NCBI GenBank assembly: GCA_958366985.1
Contig: CATXDC010000011.1
Location: 34,471 to 98,470 of the forward strand
Length of the DNA stretch: 64,000 bases
Source of the DNA: an uncultured Oscillospiraceae bacterium
Lineage (GTDB): Bacteria > Bacillota > Clostridia > Oscillospirales > Acutalibacteraceae
Reading direction: 5' to 3'
The position numbers and the translations under genes are program-made. Below the pieces are notes generated by a model. It made no database searches and was not told the DNA's origin. It saw nothing but the letters and a program-made list of their open reading frames with translations. This document shows, piece after piece, positions 25,600-34,739 of the stretch; within the stretch, counting starts at the first letter, position 1, and the number at the start of each line of letters is the position of its first letter.

Positions 25600-26514
25600 A
25601 TGGACTGGATTGCCGGAATTCAAAATGCGATTGATTATATCGAAGACCATATTACAGAGCAAATAGATTATGAGAAAATCGCTGCTCAAAGTTTTTCATC
25701 CAGCTATCATTTTCAGAGGATATTCAGTATTATATGCGGCTTTACAGTAGGTGAATATATCCGTAACCGCAGATTAACCCTTGCAGGAAAAGATTTAGCG
25801 TCAGAGCACGGTAAAGTACTGGATATCGCTCTTAAATACGGCTATGAGAGTCCGGACAGCTTTGCCAGAGCATTTCAGAAATTTCATGGAATTCTTCCGT
25901 CCGAAGCCCGTGAAAACGGTAAAAAGCTCAAATCATTCTCTCGCCTTGTCCTTAAAATTTCAATGGAAGGCGGTACAATGATGAATTATCGCATAGAAGA
26001 AAAACCTGAAATGATTTTAACCGGCTATCATACACATTTCAGCGGTGCCCCTTATGGGAACAAAAGAGAACAGCAAGAGGAACATCTGTTTATCAGTACA
26101 AGAGGAAAACAATGGTTTCTGCGTGGTGTATCGAACAATTCCGATCCACACTGCGTAATAACAAACATCACTGATGAAGGATATGACTTTTACTATTGTC
26201 ATCAGATTCCTCAATGGGAACGTGAAAATCTCTATAATCAGGAAATCACAGGTATAGATTTTATTGAACAGTTTGGATTTAAAAATATAAGAATCCCTAA
26301 AAACACATATGTTGTTTTTGAAACAAAGGATATCAAAGATCCTATCTGTGACTATATGAATCTTCTCAATCAAAGAATTGAAATTCTGACACAATGGCTG
26401 CCGGAAGCAGGACTTCAGCTTGGAAAAGGTCCGGAACTTTGCATTTATCACTGGATGCCTAAAAATGAAAGGAACGTACAAATCTGGATGCCGGTTGAAA
26501 AAATTGTAAAATGA
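25600..26514 (+). CDS. AraC-family regulator with GyrI-like effector domain
   Basis: A 304-residue protein. Residues 1-105 hold the two AraC helix-turn-helices (FSSSYHFQRIFSIICGFTVGEYIRNRRLTLAGKDL and ALKYGYESPDSFARAFQKFHGILPSEAR). Residues ~125-304 form a GyrI-like (SOUL/small-molecule-binding) domain, as in Rob- or SoxS-like multidrug regulators. It should sense a hydrophobic compound and regulate unlinked or neighbouring genes. AAGGAGG ribosome site. Confidence 0.9.
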   Translation: MDWIAGIQNAIDYIEDHITEQIDYEKIAAQSFSSSYHFQRIFSIICGFTVGEYIRNRRLTLAGKDLASEHGKVLDIALKYGYESPDSFARAFQKFHGILPSEARENGKKLKSFSRLVLKISMEGGTMMNYRIEEKPEMILTGYHTHFSGAPYGNKREQQEEHLFISTRGKQWFLRGVSNNSDPHCVITNITDEGYDFYYCHQIPQWERENLYNQEITGIDFIEQFGFKNIRIPKNTYVVFETKDIKDPICDYMNLLNQRIEILTQWLPEAGLQLGKGPELCIYHWMPKNERNVQIWMPVEKIVK

Positions 26515-26630
26515 AATAATTTCTTTAAATCGCATCCATAAAACAATTACCGATATCCACTGATTAAAAATCAGACATAGCTAAAACAATTTACGTTTGC
26601 ATACTTATCCAAACAAACTTACATTTCCCG

Positions 26631-26665
26631 GCAGGACTTTTGATTTAAAAAAGTCCTGCTTTTTT
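26631..26665 (+). terminator. Terminator after the AraC-type gene
   Basis: An 11-bp stem GCAGGACTTTT (26631-26641) with AAAAGTCCTGC (26649-26659) and a T run. Confidence 0.85.
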
Positions 26666-26749
26666 ATAAGAAACTATTGACTCTCATCCTAACATAAGGT
26701 TTACACTGTAGCCACAAGGTACCTTACACAACTTTCAGGAGGTGATTTT

Positions 26750-28033
26750 ATGCAGATAGGTGAATTCGCCAAGATATGTCAAACTAAAGTATCCGTACTG
26801 CGTCACTACGATAAAAAAGGGATACTCAAGCCTGATTTTACCGATAAATTCACCGGATACCGCTATTACTCAAAAGAACAGATTGAAATTTTCCGCAGAA
26901 TTTCAGCTCTTAAAAAAGCCGGATTCTCACTGGCACAGATAAAGAAAATTCTCAGTGAATATAAAAGTGACGACGAAATCATAAATCTGTTCGATGCAAA
27001 AAAAGCTAACCTCAACGAAAAGCTTTACAATCTTACGGAGGCGAAAAAAATGATGCTGCAATCTCAGCAAAAAACAGATATTGAATTTATCAGCGAAGGT
27101 AATAATCTTATTGCCAAAAGCAAACTGCTTCCCTTGAAAAATCTGAAAGCTGTTTATAACTCCATTGATAATACCATTGCCGCCAACGGATATCAGAGAA
27201 TTTCTGCATATCGTGCAGTTTCACAGCCGAAATCCGACAATGCACAATTAATCTGCGATGTTATAAAATTACAGAATGACAAAATTCCATTAAATGAGGA
27301 CATAAATATCCCCTTTGAAAGCGATGATTCCATTGTGGGAAAATGGGAAGTAATCGGAGAATTTGCCGTAAAGGAGGAATTTTTCAGCGGCGATTTTATA
27401 GCGGAGAAAACTGAACCTAAATACATTTACTTTCTTCCGGACGGAGAAAAATATTGGTGCTACGGCTGGAGTAAAAATAAGCTTTTGATTGACACCGGCA
27501 CAAGTTCTTCTGTCAACGACTTTACAACGGATTTTTACAACGGAGAACGATATATGTTTGTCAGCCTTAAATCATACAGCTATATTCATGGCGGAAAACC
27601 CACTGTATTAGTTCTGCGTCAGGTAAATAACAAAAGTTACAGTGCCGAAAAAATTGCCAAAAGGGATAATATCGACAAACCTTTTATTAACGACGAATCT
27701 GCCCTCGGCAAATGGAAGGCCGTTGCCTTCTGCGAAAATGAAGATGAGTTTGATCCGCTTAATCTTTCCCATGATGATTTATATTTTTCCGAAATCGAAT
27801 TTAAGCCCAGCGGTGAAGTCATAAGCCGATATAACTACGGAAAAGAAATAATAGAATCAAGGAACATGCAGGAATGGACAAAAGGATTTGTGCTCAGAAA
27901 ATGGAATAGTACAGCCTGTGCATACAAATTTAAAAAAATCAATAATAAGGAGTATCTTATAATCGAATGGAAAAGCGGTAACTACCGCTGGGGAGGATTT
28001 GATACCGACTATTATGTATTTGTAAGAGAATAA
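26750..28033 (+). CDS. MerR-family regulator with tandem GKW sensor repeats
   Basis: A 427-residue protein. Residues 1-70 are a MerR DNA-binding domain (IGEFAKICQTKVSVLRHYDKKGIL; YRYYSKEQIE), followed by a coiled dimerisation helix and a ~60-residue linker. The rest is two ~115-residue repeats, each opening with a (D/N)-(D/E)-S-x-x-GKW motif (GKW at 197-199 and 320-322) and rich in beta-strand and Trp/Tyr residues, lipocalin-like in pattern. Similar GKW domains occur as sensors in other clostridial regulators; the ligand is unknown. AGGAGG ribosome site. Confidence 0.8.
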   Translation: MQIGEFAKICQTKVSVLRHYDKKGILKPDFTDKFTGYRYYSKEQIEIFRRISALKKAGFSLAQIKKILSEYKSDDEIINLFDAKKANLNEKLYNLTEAKKMMLQSQQKTDIEFISEGNNLIAKSKLLPLKNLKAVYNSIDNTIAANGYQRISAYRAVSQPKSDNAQLICDVIKLQNDKIPLNEDINIPFESDDSIVGKWEVIGEFAVKEEFFSGDFIAEKTEPKYIYFLPDGEKYWCYGWSKNKLLIDTGTSSSVNDFTTDFYNGERYMFVSLKSYSYIHGGKPTVLVLRQVNNKSYSAEKIAKRDNIDKPFINDESALGKWKAVAFCENEDEFDPLNLSHDDLYFSEIEFKPSGEVISRYNYGKEIIESRNMQEWTKGFVLRKWNSTACAYKFKKINNKEYLIIEWKSGNYRWGGFDTDYYVFVRE

Positions 28034-28039
28034 AACATT

Positions 28040-28066
28040 TGCCCGGAGTTTTAAAAACCCCGGGCA
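28040..28066 (+). terminator. Probable terminator of the MerR gene
   Basis: Stem TGCCCGG...CCGGGCA enclosing a GTTTT/AAAAC extension with one mismatch, followed by a T-rich stretch. Confidence 0.65.
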
Positions 28067-28203
28067 TTATTTGTTATTATTTGTAAGCGGTCAGTTTTAA
28101 AAGGATGAATTTATTCTCTTTTCATGCTATACTAAAATTACAGCAAAATCACAATTCATATTTTAGGTTTATTCATGTATTAAATTCTTGGAGGGCTCAC
28201 TTG

Positions 28204-28872
28204 ATGAATAAAATTATGATTGTTGATGATACGGAAACAATCCGTTATGAACTAGCATCGTTTTTGGAAAGCTGCGGATATGATGTTACCACTATAAGTG
28301 AATTTAAAAATGTAGCAAAAGATATTCTTGAAGAAAATCCAGATATGGTTATACTGGACATCAATTTACCGTACGCCGACGGTTATCAGATATGTCGGGA
28401 ACTGAGAAAGAAATCTGATATTCCAATTTTAATTGTTACAAGCAGGAACAGTGAAGTTGATGAGCTTATGAGTATGAATCTAGGCGCAGATGATTTCATC
28501 ACGAAACCCTATAACCTGCACATTTTGGAGGCAAGAATTTCTGCAATTCTGCGACGTTCAAAAAGCACCCAATGTCAGGATATGCTTAACTATAAGGGCT
28601 TATCGCTGAATCTATCCGGCGGTACTGTTTCCTATGAAGATAAAAGCACCATTCTTACAAGGAACGAACTTAAAATGCTTTCTTTTCTCATTCATAATCA
28701 AGGAAAAATTGTTTCAAGAGACGACCTTATGGAATACATGTGGAGTACTGAAGTTTTCATTGACGACAACAGCCTTTCGGTTAATATTACTCGTCTGCGC
28801 AAAAAGCTTGAACAAATCGGTTTTCCTGAAACGGTGGAAACCAGACGAGGATTGGGGTATCAGTTACCATGA
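28204..28872 (+). CDS. BceR-like response regulator (OmpR family)
   Basis: A 222-residue protein: receiver domain with acidic pocket Asp8/Asp9, phospho-acceptor Asp52 (VILDINLP) and Lys101 (ITKPYN), then a winged-helix output domain (LTRNELKMLSFLIHNQGKIVSR; DDNSLSVNITRLRKKLE; TRRGLGYQL). ATG 28204 has GGAGGG 8 nt upstream; the longer frame to 28105 lacks a ribosome site. It overlaps the kinase gene by 4 nt. The pair should induce the adjacent ABC transporter. Confidence 0.92.
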   Translation: MNKIMIVDDTETIRYELASFLESCGYDVTTISEFKNVAKDILEENPDMVILDINLPYADGYQICRELRKKSDIPILIVTSRNSEVDELMSMNLGADDFITKPYNLHILEARISAILRRSKSTQCQDMLNYKGLSLNLSGGTVSYEDKSTILTRNELKMLSFLIHNQGKIVSRDDLMEYMWSTEVFIDDNSLSVNITRLRKKLEQIGFPETVETRRGLGYQLP

Positions 28873-29894
28873 AATTTAAAGATTATATAAAAGATCGGTT
28901 GTCATTTCTTGTAATAAATTTTTGTATTTTTTTCTTTTTATCAGCAATAATGCTTGTAATTAAAATTGAATTTCTCATAGTTTTTATAATGTTTTTTATT
29001 TGGTTTACACCGATCATAAGTTATATGTTAATACAGTATTTTCGTGAAAAACAATTTCTCGAGGAACTAACTTCTCTTTCACAAAGTCTTGATAAAAAAT
29101 ATCTCCTTTCGGAAGTAATAGATAAGCCGAATTTTTTAGAGGGGAAAATATATTACAAAGCTTTAAAAGAGACAAATAAAAGTATGCTTGAACAGGTAAA
29201 CCAATATAAGTCGGCACAAAAAGAATACAAAGAATATGTGGAAACATGGGTTCATGAAATCAAAACTCCGATTGCCTCTGCACGTCTGATCATAGACAAC
29301 CATAAAAATCAGGTTACGAGGGCAATCAATACCGAACTTACCAGAATAGACGATTATGTCGAACAGGCTCTTTATTATGCTAAGAGCAACACAGCAAACG
29401 AAGATTATAAAATAATAAAATGCAGCCTTGAACAACTGACAAAAAAAGTAATCACCCGAAATTCATCCGATTTAATTCGTAAAAACTTTTCAGTTGATAT
29501 ATCAAAAGTCGAAGGATTTATTTACAGTGACCCCAAATGGGTAGAATTCATTTTGAATCAAATAATCGCCAACGCAATAAAGTATTGCAATGAGAATGAG
29601 CGAAAACTGAAAATTTTCACAACAGCAGAAAAAAACTGCACTTTCATTTCAGTAGAAGACAATGGCCTCGGTATACCCATACAGGATCAGAGAAAAGTGT
29701 TCGATAAAGGCTTTACAGGTGAAAACGGAAGACGCTTCGGTAAATCAACAGGAATAGGCTTGTATCTTTGCAAAAAACTTTGCACTCGCTTAGGAATAGG
29801 CATAACGCTTCAATCTGAAACCGGAAAAGGTACAACTGTTAGACTTGCTTTTCCTACAGGCAATTTCAACAATACAACAAACAGCTCCTGCTAA
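28869..29894 (+). CDS. BceS-like intramembrane-sensing histidine kinase
   Basis: A 341-residue kinase with two N-terminal membrane helices separated by almost no external loop, the form seen in kinases that detect antimicrobial peptides through a partner BceAB transporter. The H box is ETWVHEIKTP (His129); N box NQIIANAIKYC; G boxes DNGLGIP and STGIGLYL. It starts within the ATGA overlap with the regulator and ends inside a terminator. Confidence 0.92.
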   Translation: MKFKDYIKDRLSFLVINFCIFFFLSAIMLVIKIEFLIVFIMFFIWFTPIISYMLIQYFREKQFLEELTSLSQSLDKKYLLSEVIDKPNFLEGKIYYKALKETNKSMLEQVNQYKSAQKEYKEYVETWVHEIKTPIASARLIIDNHKNQVTRAINTELTRIDDYVEQALYYAKSNTANEDYKIIKCSLEQLTKKVITRNSSDLIRKNFSVDISKVEGFIYSDPKWVEFILNQIIANAIKYCNENERKLKIFTTAEKNCTFISVEDNGLGIPIQDQRKVFDKGFTGENGRRFGKSTGIGLYLCKKLCTRLGIGITLQSETGKGTTVRLAFPTGNFNNTTNSSC

Positions 29895-29910
29895 AATGCG
29901 GGAGCTTTTC
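29883..29910 (+). terminator. Terminator overlapping the kinase stop codon
   Basis: A 9-bp stem AGCTCCTGC (29883-29891) with GCGGGAGCT (29898-29906) and a T-rich tail separate regulator-kinase transcripts from the transporter genes. Confidence 0.75.
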
Positions 29911-30017
29911 TTTCAAAACTGTAATGTTCATGAAATATAAATCGATAGTACAAAACTGCTGAAACTGATACACTTATGACTGTAAACAAAAGATAAATTT
30001 ATTAGGAGGTCATTATC

Positions 30018-30434
30018 ATGAAAAAAAGATGTATCGCATTAGTTTTAGCGGTTTTTGTAGTTGCAGGATTAACAGCATTACTTGTAAATTACAAGACCAA
30101 TGATCTTAACACACCTGTAATATGCATTTCGGTGGACGAAAACGGAAATTGCCAAGGTGCTGCTTCGAAATTTGCAAAAGATACTGATAAAGTAACTTTT
30201 GTCTGCCAAAAAAATAAGCCTTTCATAAAAGAAGCCACAATCACATGGTACAGCGACAATAATAATAACACGCCAGTTAAAACCGAAACAGTTGAGGCAA
30301 ACGATAAAGGATATTTTATTTCATCCTTTTCAAAATCCGAAGGTCTTTCTTCAGGTGATTATCACGCTTATATAGACATTTCTTACACTTTTGGCAGCAC
30401 AAAATCCGTTGTCAACTTTACAATCGAAAAGTAA
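30018..30434 (+). CDS. Small exported protein of the BceAB locus
   Basis: A 138-residue protein with a signal peptide or N-terminal anchor (MKKRCIALVLAVFVVAGLTA) and a beta-rich remainder containing two Cys (VICIS and FVCQ) and FTIEK at the end. It resembles small immunoglobulin-like folds in strand pattern (ATITWYSDNN, GDYHAYIDISYTFG). Family unknown. AGGAGG ribosome site, 14 nt before the ATPase gene, so it is probably co-expressed with the transporter. Confidence 0.65.
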   Translation: MKKRCIALVLAVFVVAGLTALLVNYKTNDLNTPVICISVDENGNCQGAASKFAKDTDKVTFVCQKNKPFIKEATITWYSDNNNNTPVKTETVEANDKGYFISSFSKSEGLSSGDYHAYIDISYTFGSTKSVVNFTIEK

Positions 30435-30448
30435 TTTAGGAGGAAATT

Positions 30449-31216
30449 ATGGATAGAATTCTCAGTGTTGAAAAAATAGAAAAATATTACGGTGGAAAAG
30501 ACAGTCTGACAAAAGCAATCGATCAGGTCAGTTTTGAAGTACAAAAAGGTGAATTTGTAGGCATAATGGGCCCATCGGGAAGCGGTAAAACCACACTGCT
30601 TAACTGCATTTCCACAATTGACACAGTTTCAGCAGGAAGCATATTTATTAATAAACGTGATATCACAAAACTGAACGCTAAAGAACTTGAAAGTTTTCGC
30701 AGAGACGAGCTCGGATTTATTTTTCAGGACTTTAATCTTCTTGATACTCTTACCGCATATGAAAATATTGCACTGGCTCTCACAATTCAAAATATTCCCG
30801 CTGCAAAAATCCATGAGACTATAAAAAATGCTGCGGAAAAATTAGATATAACAGATGTTTTAAATAAATATCCATACCAGATGTCAGGAGGACAAAAACA
30901 GCGTGTAGCTTCCGCTCGTGTTCTCGTAAAAAATCCTTCATTGATTTTAGCTGATGAGCCTACCGGTGCACTGGATTCAAAGTCTTCCAGAATGCTGCTT
31001 GAATCTTTTGAGAAAATGAACAGTGAACTTCAGGCCACAATTCTTATGGTTACTCACGATGCCTTTACTGCCAGTTATGCTCAGCGCATACTGTTTATAA
31101 AAGACGGAAAAATATTCAACGAAATCATTCGTGGCGACGCTTCAAGAAAAGAATTCTTCAACCAAATAATTGACGTGGTAACTCTGCTCGGAGGTGACAC
31201 AGCGGATGTTTTATAA
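30449..31216 (+). CDS. BceA-like ABC transporter ATPase
   Basis: A 255-residue ATPase: Walker A GPSGSGKTT, Q loop FIFQDFNLLDTLT, signature MSGGQKQR, Walker B LILADEPTGALDSKSS, switch THDA. This belongs to the MacB/LolD-BceA subgroup that drives FtsX-type permeases for removal of antimicrobial peptides from their lipid targets. AGGAGG ribosome site; 11-nt overlap with the permease gene. Confidence 0.93.
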   Translation: MDRILSVEKIEKYYGGKDSLTKAIDQVSFEVQKGEFVGIMGPSGSGKTTLLNCISTIDTVSAGSIFINKRDITKLNAKELESFRRDELGFIFQDFNLLDTLTAYENIALALTIQNIPAAKIHETIKNAAEKLDITDVLNKYPYQMSGGQKQRVASARVLVKNPSLILADEPTGALDSKSSRMLLESFEKMNSELQATILMVTHDAFTASYAQRILFIKDGKIFNEIIRGDASRKEFFNQIIDVVTLLGGDTADVL

Positions 31217-33263
31217 GCTCTCAATAAACAATGTCAAAAAAAGTTTCAAGGATTATTCAATCTACTTCTTAACTTTAACTGTAGCTGTGTGCATTTTCTA
31301 TGTTTTTAACTCTATCGATGCGCAAAAGTATGTTCTTACAGGCAACGCTGTCTCTGAGAGTTTTCTTGCAAACATGGAATTTGTCATGAACCTTCTCTCT
31401 GTCTTTGTCACCATCGTACTTGCAGGATTAATCCTTTACGCAAACAATTTTCTCGTTCGCAAACGAAAAAAAGAATTCGGAATCTATATGACTTTAGGTA
31501 TGGCTAAAGTGAAAATATCCTTTATTCTGCTTCTTGAAACACTTTTTGTGGGAATAGCCGCACTTGTTACCGGTCTTATTTTGGGATTTATTCTTTCACA
31601 GGGTATGGCCGTATTTTCCGCTTATCTTTTAAACATAGAGATGGCCGGATTCAAATTAGTTTTTTCTGCTAATGCTTTTTTTAAAACAATTTTTTGCTTT
31701 GGACTTGTATTTGTAATTGTGATGTTCTGCAATCTCATTGTTATTTCAAAATGTAAGCTTTCAGATTTACTGTGTGCTTCAAGAAAAAGCCAAAGTATTA
31801 AAATTAGCAATCCAAAACTTTTAGCTCTTCTTTTTATCCTTTCAATACTCATTCTGGCTGCTGCCTATGCGTTAGTGCTCTCAGTAGGAATGAACCCTCT
31901 TGAACCTATGTTTTTAGTTTCAATTGCCGTTGGTGCAGCCGGTACTTTTCTATTCGTTTACAGTCTTTCCGGTTCATTGCTGTTTTTTATGCGTAGTAAA
32001 AAGAACATATATTATAAAAAGCTTAATATTTTCGTTCTTCGTCAGCTTAACAATAAAATCATGACAAACTTCGTGTCTATGGCCATGATAAGTTTTCTGC
32101 TTTTTCTGTCAATCAGCATATCTCTGAGTATGTTCACCTATAGAAGCAACCTTGAAAAATCTCTTGAGGGAAATCTCAATTTTGATGCATCGGGAAGCGT
32201 TTCTATTTACAACAGCAAAGACAGAGATAAAGATTTAAGAGAACTGATAAACAAAAACAAAAGCGGAATCAGATTGAATGAAAAGACTAAATTTGCAGTC
32301 TATGTTCCACGTTCTGTGGATACTTCACTGACTGAAATTCTTGGAGATTCTCTATCTGACAGCCAGAAAGCTAACATTAAAAAATCAATTTATGGCTCTT
32401 CCAATATTGCAGGAAATGCAGTCGCCATTAGAATTTCTGATTATAATAACATTCGTCAATTACTGGGACATCCGGATATAACCTTAGCAGACAATGAAGT
32501 GCTTATAGTTTCAAACTTCGATGACAAAAACGTTTTGACCAATTATATAAACAGCAAAGGTGCTATAGAAATAGACGAAAAAAACTACACAATAAAAAAC
32601 GATAAACCCATAGTTGAAAACATTTCAACAGGAAGCACTGTTAGCTATTTTTATATTATTGTGCCGGACACTTTCACTTCATTTATTGAAGGGCCTGAAG
32701 AAACATACATTAATTTCATCTGCACAGGCACAGAAACAGAAAAAGCAGATCAGAAAGAAGATTTAGAAAAGCTTCTTAACTATTACAGTTATTTAGGACA
32801 AAATTCAAAAGCTGCAACTGAACCCATAGCAATTTACGGAACTACCAACGACCAGTTCAGAATAAATACCTACGGCTCTGCTGCAAGTCTTATTTTTATT
32901 GGTATCTACCTTGGTCTCATTTTCCTTATTGCCTCAGTTGCAGTACTGGCCATTCAACAGCTTTCTGAAGCCAGCGACAGTTTGGAACGTTACAGAGCTT
33001 TGCAGAAAATAGGTGTACCTGATAAAGCAATAGAACAATCCATTTTTAAGCAAATTCTGGTATACTTTGCCATACCTTTAGGCTTGGCAATTACTGACTC
33101 AGTTGTGGGACTGCGGGTATTAGGAGAACGTTTCAATCAGTTTCACCTTAGCATCTTCAGCGGATTTTCATTAATCGCAATTTTGGTTTTCATTTTTGTT
33201 TTCTTCGGTTACCTGTATATTACATTTAAAGGGTACAAAAACGTAATCTCAAGAAATTCATAA
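31206..33263 (+). CDS. BceB-like FtsX-type permease
   Basis: A 685-residue permease. ATG 31206 (MFYKLSINNVKKSFKDY) has GGAGGTG 9 nt upstream and is preferred to GTG 31194. About ten membrane helices: four early FtsX helices (with RKKEFGIYMTLGM), a pair in the middle, then a ~230-residue external domain (about residues 320-550) before the last three to four helices. The large external domain is the BceB hallmark that recognises the peptide-bound lipid and signals to BceS. Confidence 0.92.
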   Translation: MFYKLSINNVKKSFKDYSIYFLTLTVAVCIFYVFNSIDAQKYVLTGNAVSESFLANMEFVMNLLSVFVTIVLAGLILYANNFLVRKRKKEFGIYMTLGMAKVKISFILLLETLFVGIAALVTGLILGFILSQGMAVFSAYLLNIEMAGFKLVFSANAFFKTIFCFGLVFVIVMFCNLIVISKCKLSDLLCASRKSQSIKISNPKLLALLFILSILILAAAYALVLSVGMNPLEPMFLVSIAVGAAGTFLFVYSLSGSLLFFMRSKKNIYYKKLNIFVLRQLNNKIMTNFVSMAMISFLLFLSISISLSMFTYRSNLEKSLEGNLNFDASGSVSIYNSKDRDKDLRELINKNKSGIRLNEKTKFAVYVPRSVDTSLTEILGDSLSDSQKANIKKSIYGSSNIAGNAVAIRISDYNNIRQLLGHPDITLADNEVLIVSNFDDKNVLTNYINSKGAIEIDEKNYTIKNDKPIVENISTGSTVSYFYIIVPDTFTSFIEGPEETYINFICTGTETEKADQKEDLEKLLNYYSYLGQNSKAATEPIAIYGTTNDQFRINTYGSAASLIFIGIYLGLIFLIASVAVLAIQQLSEASDSLERYRALQKIGVPDKAIEQSIFKQILVYFAIPLGLAITDSVVGLRVLGERFNQFHLSIFSGFSLIAILVFIFVFFGYLYITFKGYKNVISRNS

Positions 33264-33268
33264 TTTAA

Positions 33269-33317
33269 AACTCCGACGGATACAACACTTTTAAAGGTTA
33301 TCCGTCGGAGTTTTTTT
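33269..33317. terminator. Terminator of the BceAB-type operon
   Basis: A 14-bp stem AACTCCGACGGATA (33269-33282) with its complement (33299-33312), then seven T residues; it also lies just after the minus-strand fragment. Confidence 0.9.
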
Positions 33318-33322
33318 AATAC

Positions 33323-33577
33323 TTAGAATTTTTCTTTACATTTAGCAGCATGGAACTTCGGCATTATAAGCTCCGCTTCATAGCCCACTCTTTGAAGGTC
33401 TTCTGCTATTTCACTCCACAGATTATAAGCTTTTTGATACTCCCCTGTTTCCTCAAGGCAAAACGCTTTTGAATATTTTGCATCATAACATTTTCCGTCA
33501 ATTTCTATTGCTTTATCCCAATAACCAAAAGCCTCATCGTATTTATCAAGATTTTTGCAGATGTCTATTGATATCAT
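33323..33577 (-). pseudogene. Truncated duplicate of the XRE-TPR regulator 3' end
   Basis: About 80 residues (DICKNLDKYDEAF... to HAAKCKEKF) are nearly identical to the C terminus of the regulator at 34740-35657; DNA identity is high from the stop to about 33566. The DNA-binding part is missing. An ATG at 33577 with AAAGGA upstream could still express an 84-residue TPR fragment (MISIDICKNLDKYDEAFGYW). The frame also runs further upstream to 33643 in unrelated sequence. Confidence 0.8.
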
Positions 33578-33782
33578 ATTATTTTTCCTTTCAGCTATAT
33601 CGAGATTATGCGATAAAGGCACTGTCAGGTGGTGAACTGCCAAAAGTTTACATCTAAATGATTGCCCCTTATATGTTCTAAAATCAGGAAATTAACTTAA
33701 AACAGGTGGTTTTCACATTCTCAGAATCATGATAAAATGATAAATACAAAGTAGAAAGCGAAAGTTAATGAGGTGAAAACAA

Positions 33783-33974
33783 ATGGATAAAGAAAAAATG
33801 AGAAAATTTCATTTGGTGTTTTATGGAATAGCAATTCCCGTTAGTCTATTTGCTTTATATGCATTTATTTTTGTATTTGATAATGGCATCGGATGGCAGA
33901 TCGCTTTAATAATCATAGGTTTAGGCTGGCTTATATCAGCTATCTCCGGATTTATAGAGAACCTGAAAAAATGA
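33783..33974 (+). CDS. Small two-helix membrane protein
   Basis: 63 residues, two hydrophobic helices (about residues 9-29 and 36-55) with a Lys-rich start and end. GAGGTGA ribosome site. No family recognised; it sits between the two copies of the TPR 3' end. Confidence 0.6.
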   Translation: MDKEKMRKFHLVFYGIAIPVSLFALYAFIFVFDNGIGWQIALIIIGLGWLISAISGFIENLKK

Positions 33975-34089
33975 AACTGTTATCACTTATCTGTAGCCGC
34001 AAAAAAAGTTTGGAAATATCAATAAAGGAATGATTCACAAATCGGCGTGGAGAATATAACCCAGCGCCACAAATGGGGGATGATTTAAT

Positions 34090-34581
34090 ATGTTCAATGA
34101 AAAAGAGAGCTTTTTTAGGTATGTAGGAGAACTTGACTCCGAGGTTAAAGCAGAAATAGAACAGACAAGCAAAGAGGCAATAGGAATATTTAAAATCAGC
34201 AATCCGGAAAACGGTCAAGAAACCGCAAAAGAAATATATAATATTGTTGAGAATATTCTATCCACAGGCACATTTCCGAGCGAATACGAGAGTATAGATG
34301 ATGTAGCTGTTGCCCTGGGAGTATTATTTGGACAAGCTCTTTGTACGGGATACGGATGGAGCTGGCAGGAATTTGGCGACAGTAAAGAAGAGGCAACCTT
34401 TGGAGTGGTATCTCCACAGAAAAATTTTTGTAATGCACCTATGAATTTTCTTTTCAGAATTTTAAGCGGAGAAAACATTGGTCTGGACGGTCAAAACGAT
34501 AATACAGTATTGCTGCTTTATAATATGCTGGCAGATATTGACAAAAAGCCGGAGAGCACTAAATATTTTCCGCTTTCATAA
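34090..34581 (+). CDS. DUF3806-like hypothetical protein
   Basis: A 163-residue soluble protein. DDVAVALGVLFGQALCTGYGWSWQEFGDSKEEATFGVVSPQKNF resembles the DUF3806 core (LG..FG..L...GW.W followed by a strand and a P). Function unknown. A GGGGGA ribosome site and a strong terminator downstream; it also lies between the two TPR copies, suggesting insertion of a small cassette. Confidence 0.55.
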   Translation: MFNEKESFFRYVGELDSEVKAEIEQTSKEAIGIFKISNPENGQETAKEIYNIVENILSTGTFPSEYESIDDVAVALGVLFGQALCTGYGWSWQEFGDSKEEATFGVVSPQKNFCNAPMNFLFRILSGENIGLDGQNDNTVLLLYNMLADIDKKPESTKYFPLS

Positions 34582-34689
34582 AAATATATTTCACCGGAAA
34601 GATAGCAACCTTCCCACCGCTAAGTGCCTTAATCACCATTGCTGATTTATAAAGAATGAATCCGTTGAAATTTTCTAGTAATTCCGGTA

Positions 34690-34735
34690 AAAACCTCCGT
34701 TGGCTTTTCATCTCAGCCAACGGAGGTTTTCTTTA
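34690..34735. terminator. Strong bidirectional terminator
   Basis: A 16-bp perfect stem, 34690-34705 with 34715-34730, flanked by A and T runs, between convergent genes. Confidence 0.9.
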
Positions 34736-34739
34736 GATA

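Noticed and set aside
33323..33643. Independent 106-residue gene
   Set aside because: Most of it is a diverged copy of the 3' end of the XRE-TPR gene at 34740-35657; the first ~26 residues are unrelated junction sequence.
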